Positions 53,443 through 64,000 of a DNA stretch of 64,000 bases are shown here, in pieces. The DNA is taken from the NCBI GenBank assembly GCA_028571685.1, contig CM053141.1, positions 52,388,333-52,452,332 on the forward strand, given 5' to 3'. This DNA comes from Heterohyrax brucei. Its lineage: Eukaryota; Chordata; Mammalia; Hyracoidea; Procaviidae. The notes below the pieces were generated by a model, which was not told where the DNA came from, ran no database searches, and was given only the letters and a program-made list of their open reading frames with translations. Position numbers and translations under genes: made by a program. How positions within the stretch are numbered: position 1 is the first letter of the stretch; the number at the start of each line of letters is the position of its first letter.

Positions 53443-54287
53443 TTAGTCATTAGTATTCAACACACCAAATCTATTCTTGAGTTGGTCTCCAAACTCAGGT
53501 GGAATACACTCAGGGTTGTACTTCAGCTCTTGTGGACTTGTTCTAAGTCTCTTCAGTTTCAATATGAATGTGCATATGAGCAAGTGATAGTCTGTTATGC
53601 AGTTAACATGTGGTCTTTTTCTGACTGGTGATGTGGAGCTTCTCCATTGTCTCATTCCACAGACATAGTCAGTTTGATTCCTATGCATTCTATCAGGCAA
53701 GGTCACTGTGTATAGTCATTGTTTATGTTGGCAAAAAAAGGTATTTGCAGTGAAGAAGTCATTTTTGTTGCAAAATTCTGTCACACTATTTCTGGCATCA
53801 TGTCTGTCAACAAGGCCATGTTGTGCAACTACTGATTCTCCTCCTTTTTCCCCAACTTTTGCATTCTAATCACAGTTTTTGTCAATGCATCCTGATTGCA
53901 TGTTTGATCAATTTTGGACTGCAGAAGCCAGTAAAATCTTCAATTTTGTCATATGTGGTCTTTGAGGAGGATAAATTTGAACAACAGTTTTGTTACTGGC
54001 TGTCCTTGCAGTTGCATGGGTATTGTCCTGTCACTGATAGCATTGGACTTCATGATAGATCTCAAAATGTTCTTTTTGATGAAGAATGCAACACTATTCC
54101 TCTTCAAGTTGTCACTCCCAGCATAATAAACTGTGTAACTGTCTGATTCAAACTGGCCAATACCAGCCCATTTCAGCTCACTAACACCAAGGATATCTAT
54201 GCTTATGTATTTCATTTCATTTTTGACAATTTCCAATTTTCCTGAATTCATACTCGTACATTCTGTGTTCTGATTATTAATGAACAT
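53443..54287 (-). pseudogene. RTE APE-type endonuclease fragments
   Basis: The N-terminal piece 53949-54287 reads NSGKLEIVKNEMKYISIDIL, then GVSELKWAGIGQFESDSYTV, with the conserved Glu of SELKW that coordinates metal in apurinic-type endonucleases. The C-terminal piece 53443-53706 reads RMHRNQTDYVCGMRQWRSS and NCITDYHLLICTF; the catalytic Asp-His pair (TDH in the family) is TDY here, so the His is lost. The two pieces lie in different frames. Confidence 0.85.
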
Positions 54288-54721
54288 TTGCAGGTGTTCT
54301 TCTCATTAGAGTCACACTGTATCAGCAAATGAAGGTCCCAAAGGTTTAACTCTATCCACATCATTGAGGTCCATTCTAATTTGAGGTGACAGCTCTTCTC
54401 CAGTTGTGTTTAGAGTGCCTTCCAGCCTGGAGGGCTCATTTTCTGACGCTATATCCAACAGTGTTATGCTGCTATTCGTAAGGTTTTCACTTGCCAGTTC
54501 TCTTCAGAAGTGGACTTCCGGGTCCTTCTTCTTGGTCTAGCTTGGTCTTGAAGATCAGCTGAAACCTATCCACTATGAGTGACTCTGCTGGTATCTGAAT
54601 ACTGATGGCCTAGCTTCCAGCATCACAGCAATGCATAAGCCCCCACATCAGTTTTTTGTTTAACACTCTAGTATACAATTATTCTTTCACTTTATCAGTC
54701 ATGATTCAACTAGTCAATAAG

Positions 54722-54890
54722 AAGAAGCCTTAGTGGCTCAATTGTTATAACTTTAGCTGCTAACCAAAAGGTAGGCAAATAGAATATACCAGCCACTCCT
54801 TAGAAACTCTATGGGGTAATTCTTCTCTGTCCTACAAGGTTTCGATGAGTTGAAATCAGCTCAAAGTCAAAGGGTTTGGTTTGCTTTAAT
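54722..54890 (+). repeat. AfroSINE
   Basis: AGAAGCCTTAGTGGCTCAATTG, GCTGCTAACCAAAAGGTAGGCAAAT, CTATGGGGTAATTCTTCTCTGTCC. Confidence 0.92.
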
Positions 54891-55672
54891 GTTGCATTTT
54901 GAATAATAATCTCTCTTCTCTAACATGCCACTTAATTACTGGAAAGAAATCCAAAATCTTCTAGATGGTTCTTTCTCTGATGGTTTCTGAGATGCCCCAG
55001 CATTGTTTAGGTGTAAGCTTAGTGTTGGTTCATTAGTTTGGTCATTTCCTCTCCATGCCTCAGGGCACCTACTGTAAAGACACATCCTGAGATCCACTGT
55101 TACTCTTTACCTTGATGATCTTGGACAATGTACCAATTATTAATGTCTTCTAGGCATCTGACATGAACATCATCATGGATCACTGTATAGTCTTCTATTT
55201 ATTTAGGGCTGTTCCCAGACCACCCAGGTATCTTACCTGGTTATGGGTATCTGTACTCTTTCTCTTTTCCTCAGTTCTTACAGTGTGTTTCTGGGTCTTT
55301 AAAGCTTGTCTCTCAGTCTCTGGCTTCCAGGAAACCATTTATCCCTCTTGAAATGGAATCTTTTTGCTTTTGTTTATGGTGGCAGGGGCAAGAGAAGAGA
55401 GGGCAGTAAACAGTAGGGCTTTGTAGACCTCTAGTGATGAATTCTGCCCATTTCCAGCCCAGGATTTGATTTTTTTCAGAGTCATAGACTCTAAGATGGT
55501 GGAGAAGAAGAGGAAATGTGGCCAAGGACAGACTTAAACCATTGTTGCACCCAGCCAGGATCAGCTACTGAGTCTGGCTCATCATTTTCTGTTACTCGTG
55601 GTTATTTATTCTTCTCTCCCTCAGAGGTCTTCTTTCTGTTCTGAAATGTGTTTTTATTTGTGTGGTTTTAGC
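54891..55672. other. Unassigned unique sequence
   Basis: Nothing recognised. Short frames in both strands without similarity. Confidence 0.35.
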
Positions 55673-55674
55673 GT

Positions 55675-55865
55675 TCCTTGGTGACACAAAGACTTTAGCT
55701 CTCAACTACTAGCTGAAAGGTTGGTCATTCAAATGAACCTAGACAGGCCTGGTAGTATACTTCCAAAAAGTCACAGTCATAAATATTCTATCAAGCCCAG
55801 TTCTGCTGTGACACACATGGGAATGTCGTGAGTCAGAATCAGCTCAACAGCAACTAACAACACCA
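55675..55865 (+). repeat. AfroSINE, longer-body subtype
   Basis: TTCCTTGGTGACACAAAGAC, CAACTACTAGCTGAAAGGTTGG, ACACATGGGAATGTCGTGAGTCAGAATC, CAACAGCAACTAACAAC. Confidence 0.88.
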
Positions 55866-58215
55866 ACAATACAAAAATTTAAATTATGAACACATCATAA
55901 TTCTTGCCCATAGGGCTCCTAGCTCAGTCACATCAAGAAAGTAATTGGGCAATTTTTTAAAGAACCTCAAATATTTCTTCATAGTTATGGCATTTCTTTA
56001 TTACAAGTGTAGAGAGCAGGGTCTAGTGATGGTGAAGGGAAATCTGAGGGTTGGGTTGCCTTACTCTACCAACAGCAAACCTAACTGTGTCTGTTGGGCA
56101 GCCCAGCTAGAACTTCCATGAATTTTGTGTCAAAAGCATAGTTAAGGTAGAATAATAACTAATTGCCTACATTTTCAATTATTCATAATGCTCAAAAAGT
56201 TAAAAACTCAGAATTAGATACCTGATGGTATTATTACAAATGGAAACAATTCTTGTGAGAAATTCTTCTTGGCTTCTGTTGCATGTTTCTTTTTTCTTTA
56301 AAATGTATGTTATAATTCATGCCTACACATGCATACACACACAGTTTGTACCAATGACATCGTGCACTGTGAGTCAGATCTTGCTGGTCTCATCATAGTG
56401 CACATACCATTTTATCTCACTTATTACTCAACATCCTGGCCCAGGACCCTGCCATATCACACACACACACTAAATGGAATCAACAAATGATTGCCTAGGA
56501 GGCAAGAGAAATGATGATGAGGTTTACAGTTGCCATATAAACTTTTGTATCCACCACTGTCCCACATAGTCCTAACACTTTGAGAAAGCAAACATGTCTG
56601 ATTTCTGTTTCAGAGTTGTTCAGTTGGATAAAAATAAATCATCTCATCTTGAGTTCTGCTGAAAATGTAAGAGAAAAAGATGAACTTTTCTCTCACTTAC
56701 AAATTCAACAATATTCATGATTGTAATTCTGAGAAAAATCTTTTCTGTCCTAAGTTCCAGAGTGCAGTTAGCATAAAAATAATATGATAAGCCCTTCATT
56801 TATTTTTGTAAGGAACTTCAACAGCTCCAAGGTTTTTTTTGAAAACCCTTATACCTGATTTCTAAGTCACTGTGGCATGGGTAGAGTTTGTTTTGTGTGG
56901 TTTCGTGATGCCAATGCTCTCTTCTTATTTTGCATGTTATTGGTATTGTGTTGCTGAGTTGGACTGCAAATCCAAGATCTATTTCTGTAATCAGTGTCTT
57001 GCCATTAATCACTTCCCTTTTCCCTGTGCCTTACCATCACTCTTGCTTGGCAACACTTCAGGGGCTATTTCAACTGCCTACCTGTAGTGGAGGTATCTCA
57101 CAACCAAAGACCTTAGTGCTGTACACAACTGCACATAGACGTAGGTCAGCCAGAAGAGGGAAACCAGTATGAATATTTAGAACAAAGGGATTTATGTAGG
57201 GAACTGGTTATTGAGAACTGAAAAACCTGCCCAAGACTACAAATGAACCCAGAGGAATTTATATCATCAATTTTAGACACTTGTCTGGTTCTTTAAGTTT
57301 TCTGTTTTGCTGTTGCCACCAACATTTTAGCATGCTTAAGCTTCCTTATTCGCAAGTAAAAGAAAAAACAAGAAAAGTGCACCTCTCTATCCTCACATGC
57401 TGCTGAGTCAAGGTTTTGAAAGAATTCGTTATACTTCCTGTCTACTCGCCTTACCCCCGACAGGTGATGTACCGGGCTCGGCGGTGGGGGGGGGGGGGGA
57501 AGCAAGTAAGTAAATGAGACGGCACTCCGGCAACGTCCAGCAGCTGGGGTGGAGTAGGCCCAGGGTGGCAACAGGTTGGTGGCTTTTTAGCTGTGGCAAC
57601 GTGGAGTCCAGCAGCAAGTGGAGAGACGAGGGTGCAGAGGTAGGTGGGAGGCAGAAACAAAAGCAAAAATAAAGGTAGATTAAAAACTGGCAGTGGGGCG
57701 GGTCCACTGAGTGGGATGGGAGTGACCTGAGGGCTGTTTGGAAGAAAGGAGAGGTTGTGTACGGGGCTAAATGGGAAGAAAAGAGAAAAGAAAGAGGAGA
57801 AAGCCAAAAAAAAAAAAAAAAAGTCACGCAGTGGGAACAAATGGGTGGGGGCATAACTGATCCAGGGTAGTGGCGGGCTAGTGGGTCTGCAGGAAACGGA
57901 GAGAGGTGATGGGTAAGACACAATGGTGAGAGGTGGGGAAGTATGTTTCCCTGGTTGCAGGATGCTGCATCTCCTGTTGGGAGCTCTGTGAAGTTGCCTT
58001 CAAGTCAGCTCTGTCTGGGATCATCACTGGCTGTGTTCCAAGATAGTTACACTGTGTTGTGTTAGTTGGCAGGGGACTTCTGTCCTATATCTCTGCTCAT
58101 TCTCTGTTTTCCATCAGCTTCTTCTTCCATCAGTGTTTGATCTAGTTCTTTATTCCTTCATTTAATGCTTAAGGCTCTAGTACTGACATTTGGGTCTGTT
58201 TTACTTAATTTTGCT
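55866..58215. other. Mostly unique sequence
   Basis: No transposon or gene is recognised. A run of 14 G (57486-57499) and a run of 17 A (57806-57822) lie in a purine-rich part (57600-57960). Two long overlapping minus-strand frames at 57429-57923 are proline- and phenylalanine-rich low-complexity readings of that purine-rich DNA and are not called as genes. Confidence 0.4.
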
Positions 58216-58217
58216 AC

Positions 58218-58378
58218 AAAAGAAACCCTAATGGCATAGTGGCTAAGTGCTACAGCTGCTAACCAAAAGTCAGCAGTTCAAATCAGCCAGGTGCTCCTTG
58301 AAAACGCTATGGAGCAGTTTTACTCTCTACTATAGGGTTGCTATGAGTGGACATGAACTCAGTGGCACTGGATGTCTT
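58218..58378 (+). repeat. AfroSINE
   Basis: AGAAACCCTAATGGCATAGTGGCTAAG, GCTGCTAACCAAAAGTCAGCAGTTC, GGACATGAACTCAGTGGCACTGG. Confidence 0.93.
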
Positions 58379-58870
58379 TAGGTTTTTTTTTTTTTGGTGT
58401 TTGCTGTGAAGGGATGGCATTATGCTTCTGTCTAAGTTGCTATGTTGGCTCTGCCTGTCTCAAGGAAGAATTTGGATGCCAATATGTCATATTGCCACCT
58501 GTAATCATCTTTTTACCTTCATTCTTGTTTAGTAGAGCTTTCATATTTTTTATCTCTTACTATTTAAAGTCTTTCAACTAATTTTTTGTGTTTATATAAT
58601 CAAATTAAAGCAGATTCAAACTAGTTATTAAGATTTAATGAGCTTTGGGATGCTTTAATGACATTTTACATTGTCAAATAATCTTTTTTTTTCCCCAACA
58701 AGTGTGTAAATAGTTTCAAGTGTCAATAGGGACAAAATATGAATCAAATACAAAGACTTGATTCAGAGGGGGATATACTATAAAGGCTATGATACTACTC
58801 TTCCATATAGTTTTCATATCCTATGCAAACATACATATGACACTAGTATATGCACATACATCTTTACATA
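58379..58870. other. Unassigned unique sequence
   Basis: Nothing recognised. Confidence 0.35.
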
Positions 58871-58872
58871 TA

Positions 58873-59946
58873 TGAGGACTGGCAATTAACTTCATGAACT
58901 CATCCTAGAAAAAGAGCTACATGCCTCACTGCTGAATATCACCATGGTCACTGTTTCAGTCAGCTAAGGCTGCTCTAACACAAATACCACAGAGTGGATG
59001 GCTTTAACAAAGGAAAGTTTATTCTTACACAGTCTGGTAGGCTACAAGTCCAAATTCAGGTTGTCTGCTCCAGGGAAAGGCTTTCACCTTTGGGACCTGG
59101 AGGAAAGTCCAGTATCACATCAGTCTTTGTCCAGGGAGCATCTTGGTATGGGAACTTCAGGTCTCAAGGATGCGCTCTTCTCTTGGTGTTGCTTTCTTGA
59201 TGGTGTGAGGTTTCCAGTTCTCCATTTGCTTCTCTTTTCTTTTATCTCTTGTAGGATGACAGGATTAATGGTGGAGCAAGCCATACTTCAGGGAAACTCC
59301 CTTTACAGTGGAGCAGGGAGGTGATCCTCTAAAGGAATTTACAGTCCTACCCTAATCCTTTCACATACAGCACAGGAAAACCAGAAAATGGAAGACAAAC
59401 ACAAAATATTAAAAATCATGGCCCAGCCACATGGCTGCACATATTTTTGGGGGGACACAATTCAGTCCATGACAGCCACCTTCGAAGTATTCCCCTTAGG
59501 AAGCTGTGCACTGATGCCAGAGCCTAGTCTACCCTTCAAAGCAATTCTGGAACTCTTTTTACTAGAATGACCATCAGAGCTCTTGTTATATTACACTTAG
59601 TGTTCTGATTGCCATCCAAACATCTTCCTTTCAATATTTTCTATATCATCAGGTGAACAAAAAAGTCACTGGGGGCCAGATCAGGTGAGTAGGGAGGGTG
59701 TTTCAATACAGTTATTGGTTTACTGGCTAAAACTTCCCTCATGAACAAGTGACAATTAAGTTCACGAACTTACCACCATGCCATTCTATGCAATGGCCAT
59801 TGCAGAAAGAGTTCCGAAATTGCTTTGCTGGTGTTGGTGCATAGCCTCCCAAGGCGAGTACTTCAAAGGTGACCATAGTGATATTCACCAATGAGGTATG
59901 TAGCACTTAGAACAATTGAGTTCATGGACTTAATTGTCGGACCTCG
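58873..59946 (-). mobile_element. Fold-back mariner element split by an LTR
   Basis: Ends TGAGGACTGGCAATTAA and the inverse of TTAATTGTCGGACCTCG are terminal inverted repeats, with the target dinucleotide TA on both sides (58871-58872 and 59947-59948). Long arms as in the other copies: left 58873-58951 plus 59475-59580, right about 59780-59946. The central transposase scrap (minus strand, CTTTCAATATTTTCTATATC...CCAGATCAGGTGAG...) is too broken to read as protein. An LTR interrupts it at 58952. Confidence 0.88.
58952..59474 (-). mobile_element. Solo LTR, MaLR-like (type A), inside mariner
   Basis: Plus-strand ends are TGTTTCAGTCAGC and AGTCCATGACA. The target duplication is GTCAC (58947-58951) and GCCAC (59475-59479), and removing the LTR joins the mariner sequence in normal order. 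Antisense to the copies at 46812 and 50074; 523 bp. Confidence 0.9.
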
Positions 59947-60119
59947 TAAATAAGCATACTATACGTAAAACCACAACTCATACGTGCTCAGTCATCTTTC
60001 CAAACAGTTGCAGAAATCTTGTCAAAGATATTTTACAATACATCATTCAGCATTCCTTTAAAAAGTTTTATGTTAATTATTTACTTTAGAATTTAATGCT
60101 AGGATGAATTTTCATTTCC

Positions 60120-60402
60120 CTAACAAGTACAACCAGAGTACTCCTTAGAAACAAGGGTGGCAAAACTATGTCTTACATGCTTTGGATATGTTGTCAGGAG
60201 GGTGCAATTCCTGGAGGAGTACATTAGGTCTGGTAGAGTGGAGGGTCAGGGAAAAAGAAGAATATCCTCAGCAAGAGCGACTAGCAGTGCCTGTAACAAT
60301 GGGCTCCAGCATGCTAATGATTATGGGCAAGGCACAGTGTTTTCCTCTGTTATATGCATGGTCGCGATGAGTCGAAGTGACTTCAAGGCACCTAACAACA
60401 AG
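60120..60402 (+). mobile_element. RTE 3' end
   Basis: GTACAACCAGAGTACTCCTTAGAAACAAGG, AACTATGTCTTACATGCTTTGG, GTAGAGTGGAGGGTCAGGG, GGCAAGGCACAGTGTTTTC, CAAGGCACCTAACAACAAG in order. The frame at 60157-60280 still reads LCLTCFGYVVRR..., the C-terminal FGHV segment. Confidence 0.9.
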
Positions 60403-61090
60403 AAGTTGGGAAGTTTCCCTTACCATTCCCCTCCTCTTCTTTCTGTTCTTCTTTCTGGTTCTCTTTCCAAGACAAATGTACCTTATTTATCTGACTTCTC
60501 TTTTCAGCTACAATGATCAGGGCCAAATTTGAAACAATATTATGTTTATCTTGGCCCTTACACCCTAATTGTTTTTTCTTCTTATTTTACACAGTCTTGA
60601 ATTTCTGTCCAGTTTGCATAAGCTTTAATCTCTTTCCCACATTTTTATTTTATCATAAATTTCTTATATGTCCTCTTGTAATTTTCTTTAAATTCTCTTT
60701 GGAATGAATCATCATATAAACAAATAAATATTCCTTCACGTGTATGTTCACACTTGTGTAAGCTTGAAAATACATAAAGGAGAAACTTGTCTATGCTTGT
60801 GCTGAGAATACTTCATATAATTGCTCTAAATGCAACATTTGATCAAATCAGTCAGTGCAGACTATTTCTTTGATTGCGTATGTTCCTAGTCAATACTCTC
60901 CTTTCCTGATTATATCACCAGATTGACTGATCTGACTAAAAGTTAAACTTGGTGCAAGTGTTGGAATTATTTTGTAAGTATTACATGTCAATACAAAAGG
61001 AAATCATGGAGAAACTTAAAGAAAAGCAATGACATAATGAAAGTTTAAATCTATGAGAACTTATTTAAGACCTTTTGTAGTAGGAGGGAA
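60403..61090. other. Unassigned unique sequence
   Basis: Nothing recognised. Confidence 0.35.
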
Positions 61091-61094
61091 GCCC

Positions 61095-61250
61095 CTGCTG
61101 TCATAATGATTGAGTGTTATGTCTGCTAACCAAAAAGTTGGCAGTTCAATTCCACTAAGCACTCCTTAGAAATTCTATGGTGCAGAGTAGTCTTGTGTGT
61201 CACTATGGGTCAGTATCTACTTGAAGGCAGTGGGTTTGGTTTGCTGTAGT
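61095..61250 (+). repeat. AfroSINE
   Basis: CCCCTGCTGTCATAATGATTGAG, TGCTAACCAAAAAGTTGGCAGTTC, CTTGAAGGCAGTGGGTTTGG. Confidence 0.92.
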
Positions 61251-61329
61251 AGGAAAACAGAAAAGACATTTATCAAACATCCCATAACTTACTATATTTA
61301 AGGAACTATGCTAAAACTTATATATCATT

Positions 61330-61600
61330 ACCTGTCATTTTATAGATGAGGAAACTGAGAATCAGAGAAATTAAAGAACTTGCTCACTGTCACAGAATAA
61401 GGAATATCCATCAAAACTGTGATAAGATCAAGAAATTTTCTCTTTGCCATTTCTCTGGAGGATATGTCATCATTAAAAGAATAGGCTTTGGTCCCAGACA
61501 CATCTATGAATCTTGCTACAAACCAAAAATGTGACCCTGGGCAATTATTTGTTTCTTAGTACCAGAGTATCTTTACCTGAATTTGATGACAATAATTCTC
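61330..61600. repeat. Two MIR pieces in opposite orientation
   Basis: 61330-61400 is antisense MIR (TTTTATAGATGAGGAAACTGAGAATCAGAGAAATTAAAGAACTTGC) and 61470-61600 is sense MIR (GAATAGGCTTTGGTCCCAGACACATCTATGAATCTTGCTACAAAC...TGTGACCCTGGGCAATTATTTG). Both look ancient, and the two are not clear copies of each other. Confidence 0.7.
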
Positions 61601-62605
61601 ACTTCTTTCTTTCTTTTTTTTTAAGGAATACATGAGACAACAACCATAGAGTTGATAGCACACCGCCTACCACCTAATGTTTAATAACTGCTGGTTATTA
61701 TAATTGAAAGGGAGGGTGAATCATTTTTTTTCCTAAGATTGTGATCTGTGTCTATCTCAAAAGACACTTGCATAGAAAAGAGATGTATTTATATACATTT
61801 GCTGGTAGGTTATTTTAATAAGTGCTGCTTTATTTTTCCCTTCTGCTTGATTTTAATTTTCTAAAACAACTAGTATGATGTAAGAGAGTATGCTCTTTCC
61901 CCGATTTTTGTGTAGGATGCCAGGTTAGTTTAAATGGAGTCTGACAGCTAGCAGATCTCCTGGGTGCTCATGGACGTTTTAAGCCATTATATTGTGAAGA
62001 GAAACACCTCTAGCCAACCTGTATCCTCGTTCTTTTTCTTTGATCATCATCATCATGGTCATCAACAACAGCAAACATTGAGTCATCACTTGCTGCTTAG
62101 AAGCTACTATGCTAGAGCATTTAGAGGCATTCCAGACAAAGCCTTTATGGTGGGGCTCCTGTGAGGCACAGAAGGTGGCAGAAAGGGTATGAATTGAAGC
62201 AGTGTTTGAGTGAGTGAAGTGAAATTGTGTTAAGCAGAGGTGAAGTAAGAGATGCTCATGCAGAATGACAAAGAATACACAGGAGATTTACTTAATTAGA
62301 TGTATTGTGTATGATGTGTGTGTGCATGTGTGTGTGTATGTGTGCACATGTGGGGAAAGTTTGTGGAGGGCAATAATAAGAAATAAGAATAAAATTAAAA
62401 ATGAGAGACAGAAATTTGGACATCTTTCCAAAAGGAATATCTCTGAAGAATTTTGAACAGGGTACTGTTAGAATCAATAAAATTGTTAAAAATGGGACTT
62501 ATCTGCCTTTAAAAGTTAAATTAGAAATTTTTGTGATAGATATACTCACAACAATGACCAAAAGTAAATAAACAATCAAATAAATAATAGATAAATAAGT
62601 AAAAT
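61601..62605. other. Unassigned sequence with (TG)n
   Basis: A TG-type tract lies at 62309-62350 and AAATAA-type repeats at 62560-62600. Nothing else is recognised. Confidence 0.35.
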
Positions 62606-62609
62606 AAAA

Positions 62610-63398
62610 TAAGAATAGCTCCTGAAGCTGCTTATGTACTTACAAAAACCTTATGGGATCTGGTTCCTTGGTTTGAAGATTTAGGGTTGTGGTATCATGG
62701 GGTTATCCAGTTAATTGGCCTAACAACTTGTTATAGTGTTTCAGTTTTACCTTCTAGTTCACTGTGTAGTGCCTGAGGTCTTAAAAGCTTACAAGTGGTT
62801 GTTCAAGGCAAAACAATCTATCTGGAACAATGGAGGAAGAAGGAAAGTGAGGGAAAGGAGGAGGATATAGAATGTGTGGCTAATTGTCTTCATGAACAAC
62901 TGCCTCCTTTGCTATAAGACCGGGAAAAGTGGTTGGTGCCTGGCTACCATTACTAGGCATGTGGGCTAATGATGATATGGAAAAATCCTGATCAAAAGGG
63001 GGAAAACGCAGAACAGAATTCAAAATTTTCATGGACTCCAGACATTCTGGAGCCATGGAGGCTAAACGAATCCCTGAAACTATTGCTCTGAGACAACCTT
63101 TAAACTATAAACCAAAAAAAAAATCTCCTGATGTCTTCTTAAAACTAAACAGTAGTTTAGCTTGACTAGTAAAGAATATCTGCCTTAAGCATTGTGCTCT
63201 TTCAAAATCTATATGAGATCAAATTTACATAAGAAACTTAAAAGATTAGGTAAGAACTTCAAGGGACAGTGAGTTTATGGTAATGAGGGAAGATAAAAAT
63301 TGCTGCACAACTTGACAAAATGTAATCAATGCCACTAAATTGTACATGTGAAAAACTGTTGATTTGTTGTATGTTTTGCTGTGTACAGGCTTGATGGT
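62610..63398 (+). mobile_element. L1-type LINE 3' end (afrotherian 3'UTR)
   Basis: Sense-strand counterpart of 465-928 and 38387-39130: CCTGAGGTCTTAAAAGCTTACAAGTGG, GGAACAATGGAGGAAGAAGG, AACGCAGAACAGAATTC, AATGCCACTAAATTGTACATG, TATGTTTTGCTGTGTAC. There is no clear poly(A) tail before the Tigger sequence. L1 is the likely clade, although an LTR-derived origin of this 3' family is not excluded. Confidence 0.55.
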
Positions 63399-63404
63399 GA
63401 TATT

Positions 63405-64000
63405 GTGGATTGAGTTTCAGATCACAGCAATAAAGCAAATATCACAATAAAGCAAATCATGAATTTTTTGTTTCCCAGTGCGTATAAATGCCCACACCAT
63501 ACTGTAGTCTATTAAATGTGCAATAATACTTTGTCTAAAAAACAAATGTACATACCTTGATTAAAAAATAGTTTATTGCTAAATGTTGTTCATTATCATC
63601 TCAGCTGCCAGCAAATCGTAATCATCTTGCTGGTACAGATTTTGCTTCAGTGCTACTGACTGCTGACTGATCAAGGTAGTGGTAGTGAAGCGAAGGTTGG
63701 GGTGGCTGTGGCCGTTTCTTAAAATAAGACAACAATGAAAGTTTGTTGCATCAACTAACTTTTCCTTTGATGAATGATTTCTCTGTAGTATGCAATGCTG
63801 TTTGATGGTATTTTAACTACTGTAAAACTTCTTCAAAATTGTAGTCAGTCCTCTTGAGCCCTACCACTACGTATCAACTAAGTTTATGAGATAGTCTAAA
63901 TCTTTTGTTTTCATTTCAGCAATTTTCACAGCATCTTCAGTGGAAGTAGTTTATTCTCATGTAAGCACTTTCTTTGCTCATCCATAAGAAGCTACTCCTA
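63405..64000 (-). mobile_element. Tigger/pogo DNA transposon, cut by window edge
   Basis: GGATTGAGTTTCAGATCACAGCAATAAAGC, TTAAAAAATAGTTTATTGCTAAATG, GTTGGGGTGGCTGTGGCCGTTTCTTAAAATAAGACAACAATG follow the mammalian Tigger1 3' region in order. The element continues beyond 64000. Confidence 0.88.
63590..64000 (-). pseudogene. Tigger transposase C-terminal relic
   Basis: Minus-strand reading near 63870-63941 gives TEDAVKIAEMKTKDLDYLIN followed by LVD, the conserved C-terminal part of Tigger (pogo-like, DDE/CENPB-related) transposases. Downstream pieces (TTTLISQQS) fall in a shifted frame. Stops occur between the pieces. Ancient and inactive; the N-terminal DNA-binding and catalytic domains would lie outside the window. 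Confidence 0.85.

Larger units (their letters stand above)
51495..54655 (-). mobile_element. RTE-clade LINE, nearly full length
   Basis: The longest transposon of the window, about 3.16 kb on the minus strand. The 3' end (CATTGTTAGGTGCTCTTGAGC, shared with SINE tails) is at the left. The right end (TATCTGAATACTGATGGCC...ATCACAGCAATGCATAAGCCCCCAC) reaches the RTE 5'UTR, the part also used in the non-autonomous elements at 9196 and 24040. Endonuclease, reverse transcriptase and C-terminal regions can be traced in order. An RTE of this type supplies the retrotransposition machinery for AfroSINEs through the shared tail. This copy is inactive. Confidence 0.9.

Noticed and set aside
53823..54146. 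107-codon plus-strand frame
   Set aside because: It is the antisense of the RTE endonuclease region.
57429..57923. Two minus-strand frames of 156 and 164 codons
   Set aside because: They read purine-rich low-complexity DNA as proline/serine/phenylalanine stretches through a poly(A) run, in two frames at once.
1..64000. CRISPR arrays, operons, attachment sites or other prokaryotic systems
   Set aside because: Repeat content, SINEs, LINEs, LTRs and microsatellites show a mammalian nuclear genome; no spaced direct-repeat array was seen.

Overview
The window reads as nuclear genomic DNA of an afrotherian mammal (elephant, hyrax, manatee, aardvark group). The basis is the interspersed repeats. 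About thirty-five copies of a short tRNA-derived SINE with the AfroSINE signature are scattered on both strands, with its head motif GCTGCTAACCAAAAGG, a SINE box-B-like GGCAGTTCAAATCCACC and a tail that mentions neither Alu nor B1. There are also many RTE-clade LINE pieces whose 3' tail is shared with those SINEs, L1-type 3' ends, class III LTRs (MaLR/ERVL-like), fold-back mariner elements, a Tigger/pogo fossil, and older MIR and L2 relics. Species-level placement is not possible from what I can read, but a paenungulate is the best guess.

I recognise no intact protein-coding gene and no functional RNA gene. The only protein-like sequence I can name is transposon debris: RTE endonuclease and reverse transcriptase fragments (largest copy about 51495-54655, minus strand), mariner transposase C-terminal scraps (about 1640-1800 and 44389-44586) and a Tigger transposase C-terminus at the right edge (about 63590-64000, minus strand). 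All are broken by stops and frameshifts.

Layout. 1-15360: repeat-rich DNA with three RTE relics, two LTRs, one mariner, several MIR/L2 pieces, and a cluster of antisense SINEs at 14560-15358. 15600-23900: a block of about 8 kb without any SINE, LINE or LTR that I can see, GC- and CpG-rich in three parts (about 15620-16060, 18420-19400, 21770-22450) and AT-rich with homeodomain-type motifs in between (about 16100-18100). It looks like a regulatory landscape or promoter of a developmental gene or lncRNA, but I cannot name the gene. 24000-32200: SINE-rich. 32200-37600: mostly unique sequence. 37700-40740: a highly nested and rearranged RTE/SINE/L1 locus. 42500-47900: SINEs, a fold-back mariner, an RTE 3' end and an LTR. 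47960-51052: a mosaic class III endogenous retrovirus. 51340-54890: the longest RTE copy between two SINEs. 54890-64000: more SINEs, a mariner with an LTR inside it, an L1-like 3' end and the Tigger fossil.

The most striking signals are structural: a perfect 27-bp palindrome with a 5-nt loop (4964-5022), a 59-bp inverted repeat at 57/59 identity flanking a TG/TA-rich loop (12842-13053), an L1 insertion flanked by an unusually long, about 50-bp target duplication (38337-39949), and a 300-bp template-switch-like insertion block inside that L1 with an inverted partner about 0.8 kb away. I found no evidence of an undescribed gene system; the unexplained part is the repeat-free block.
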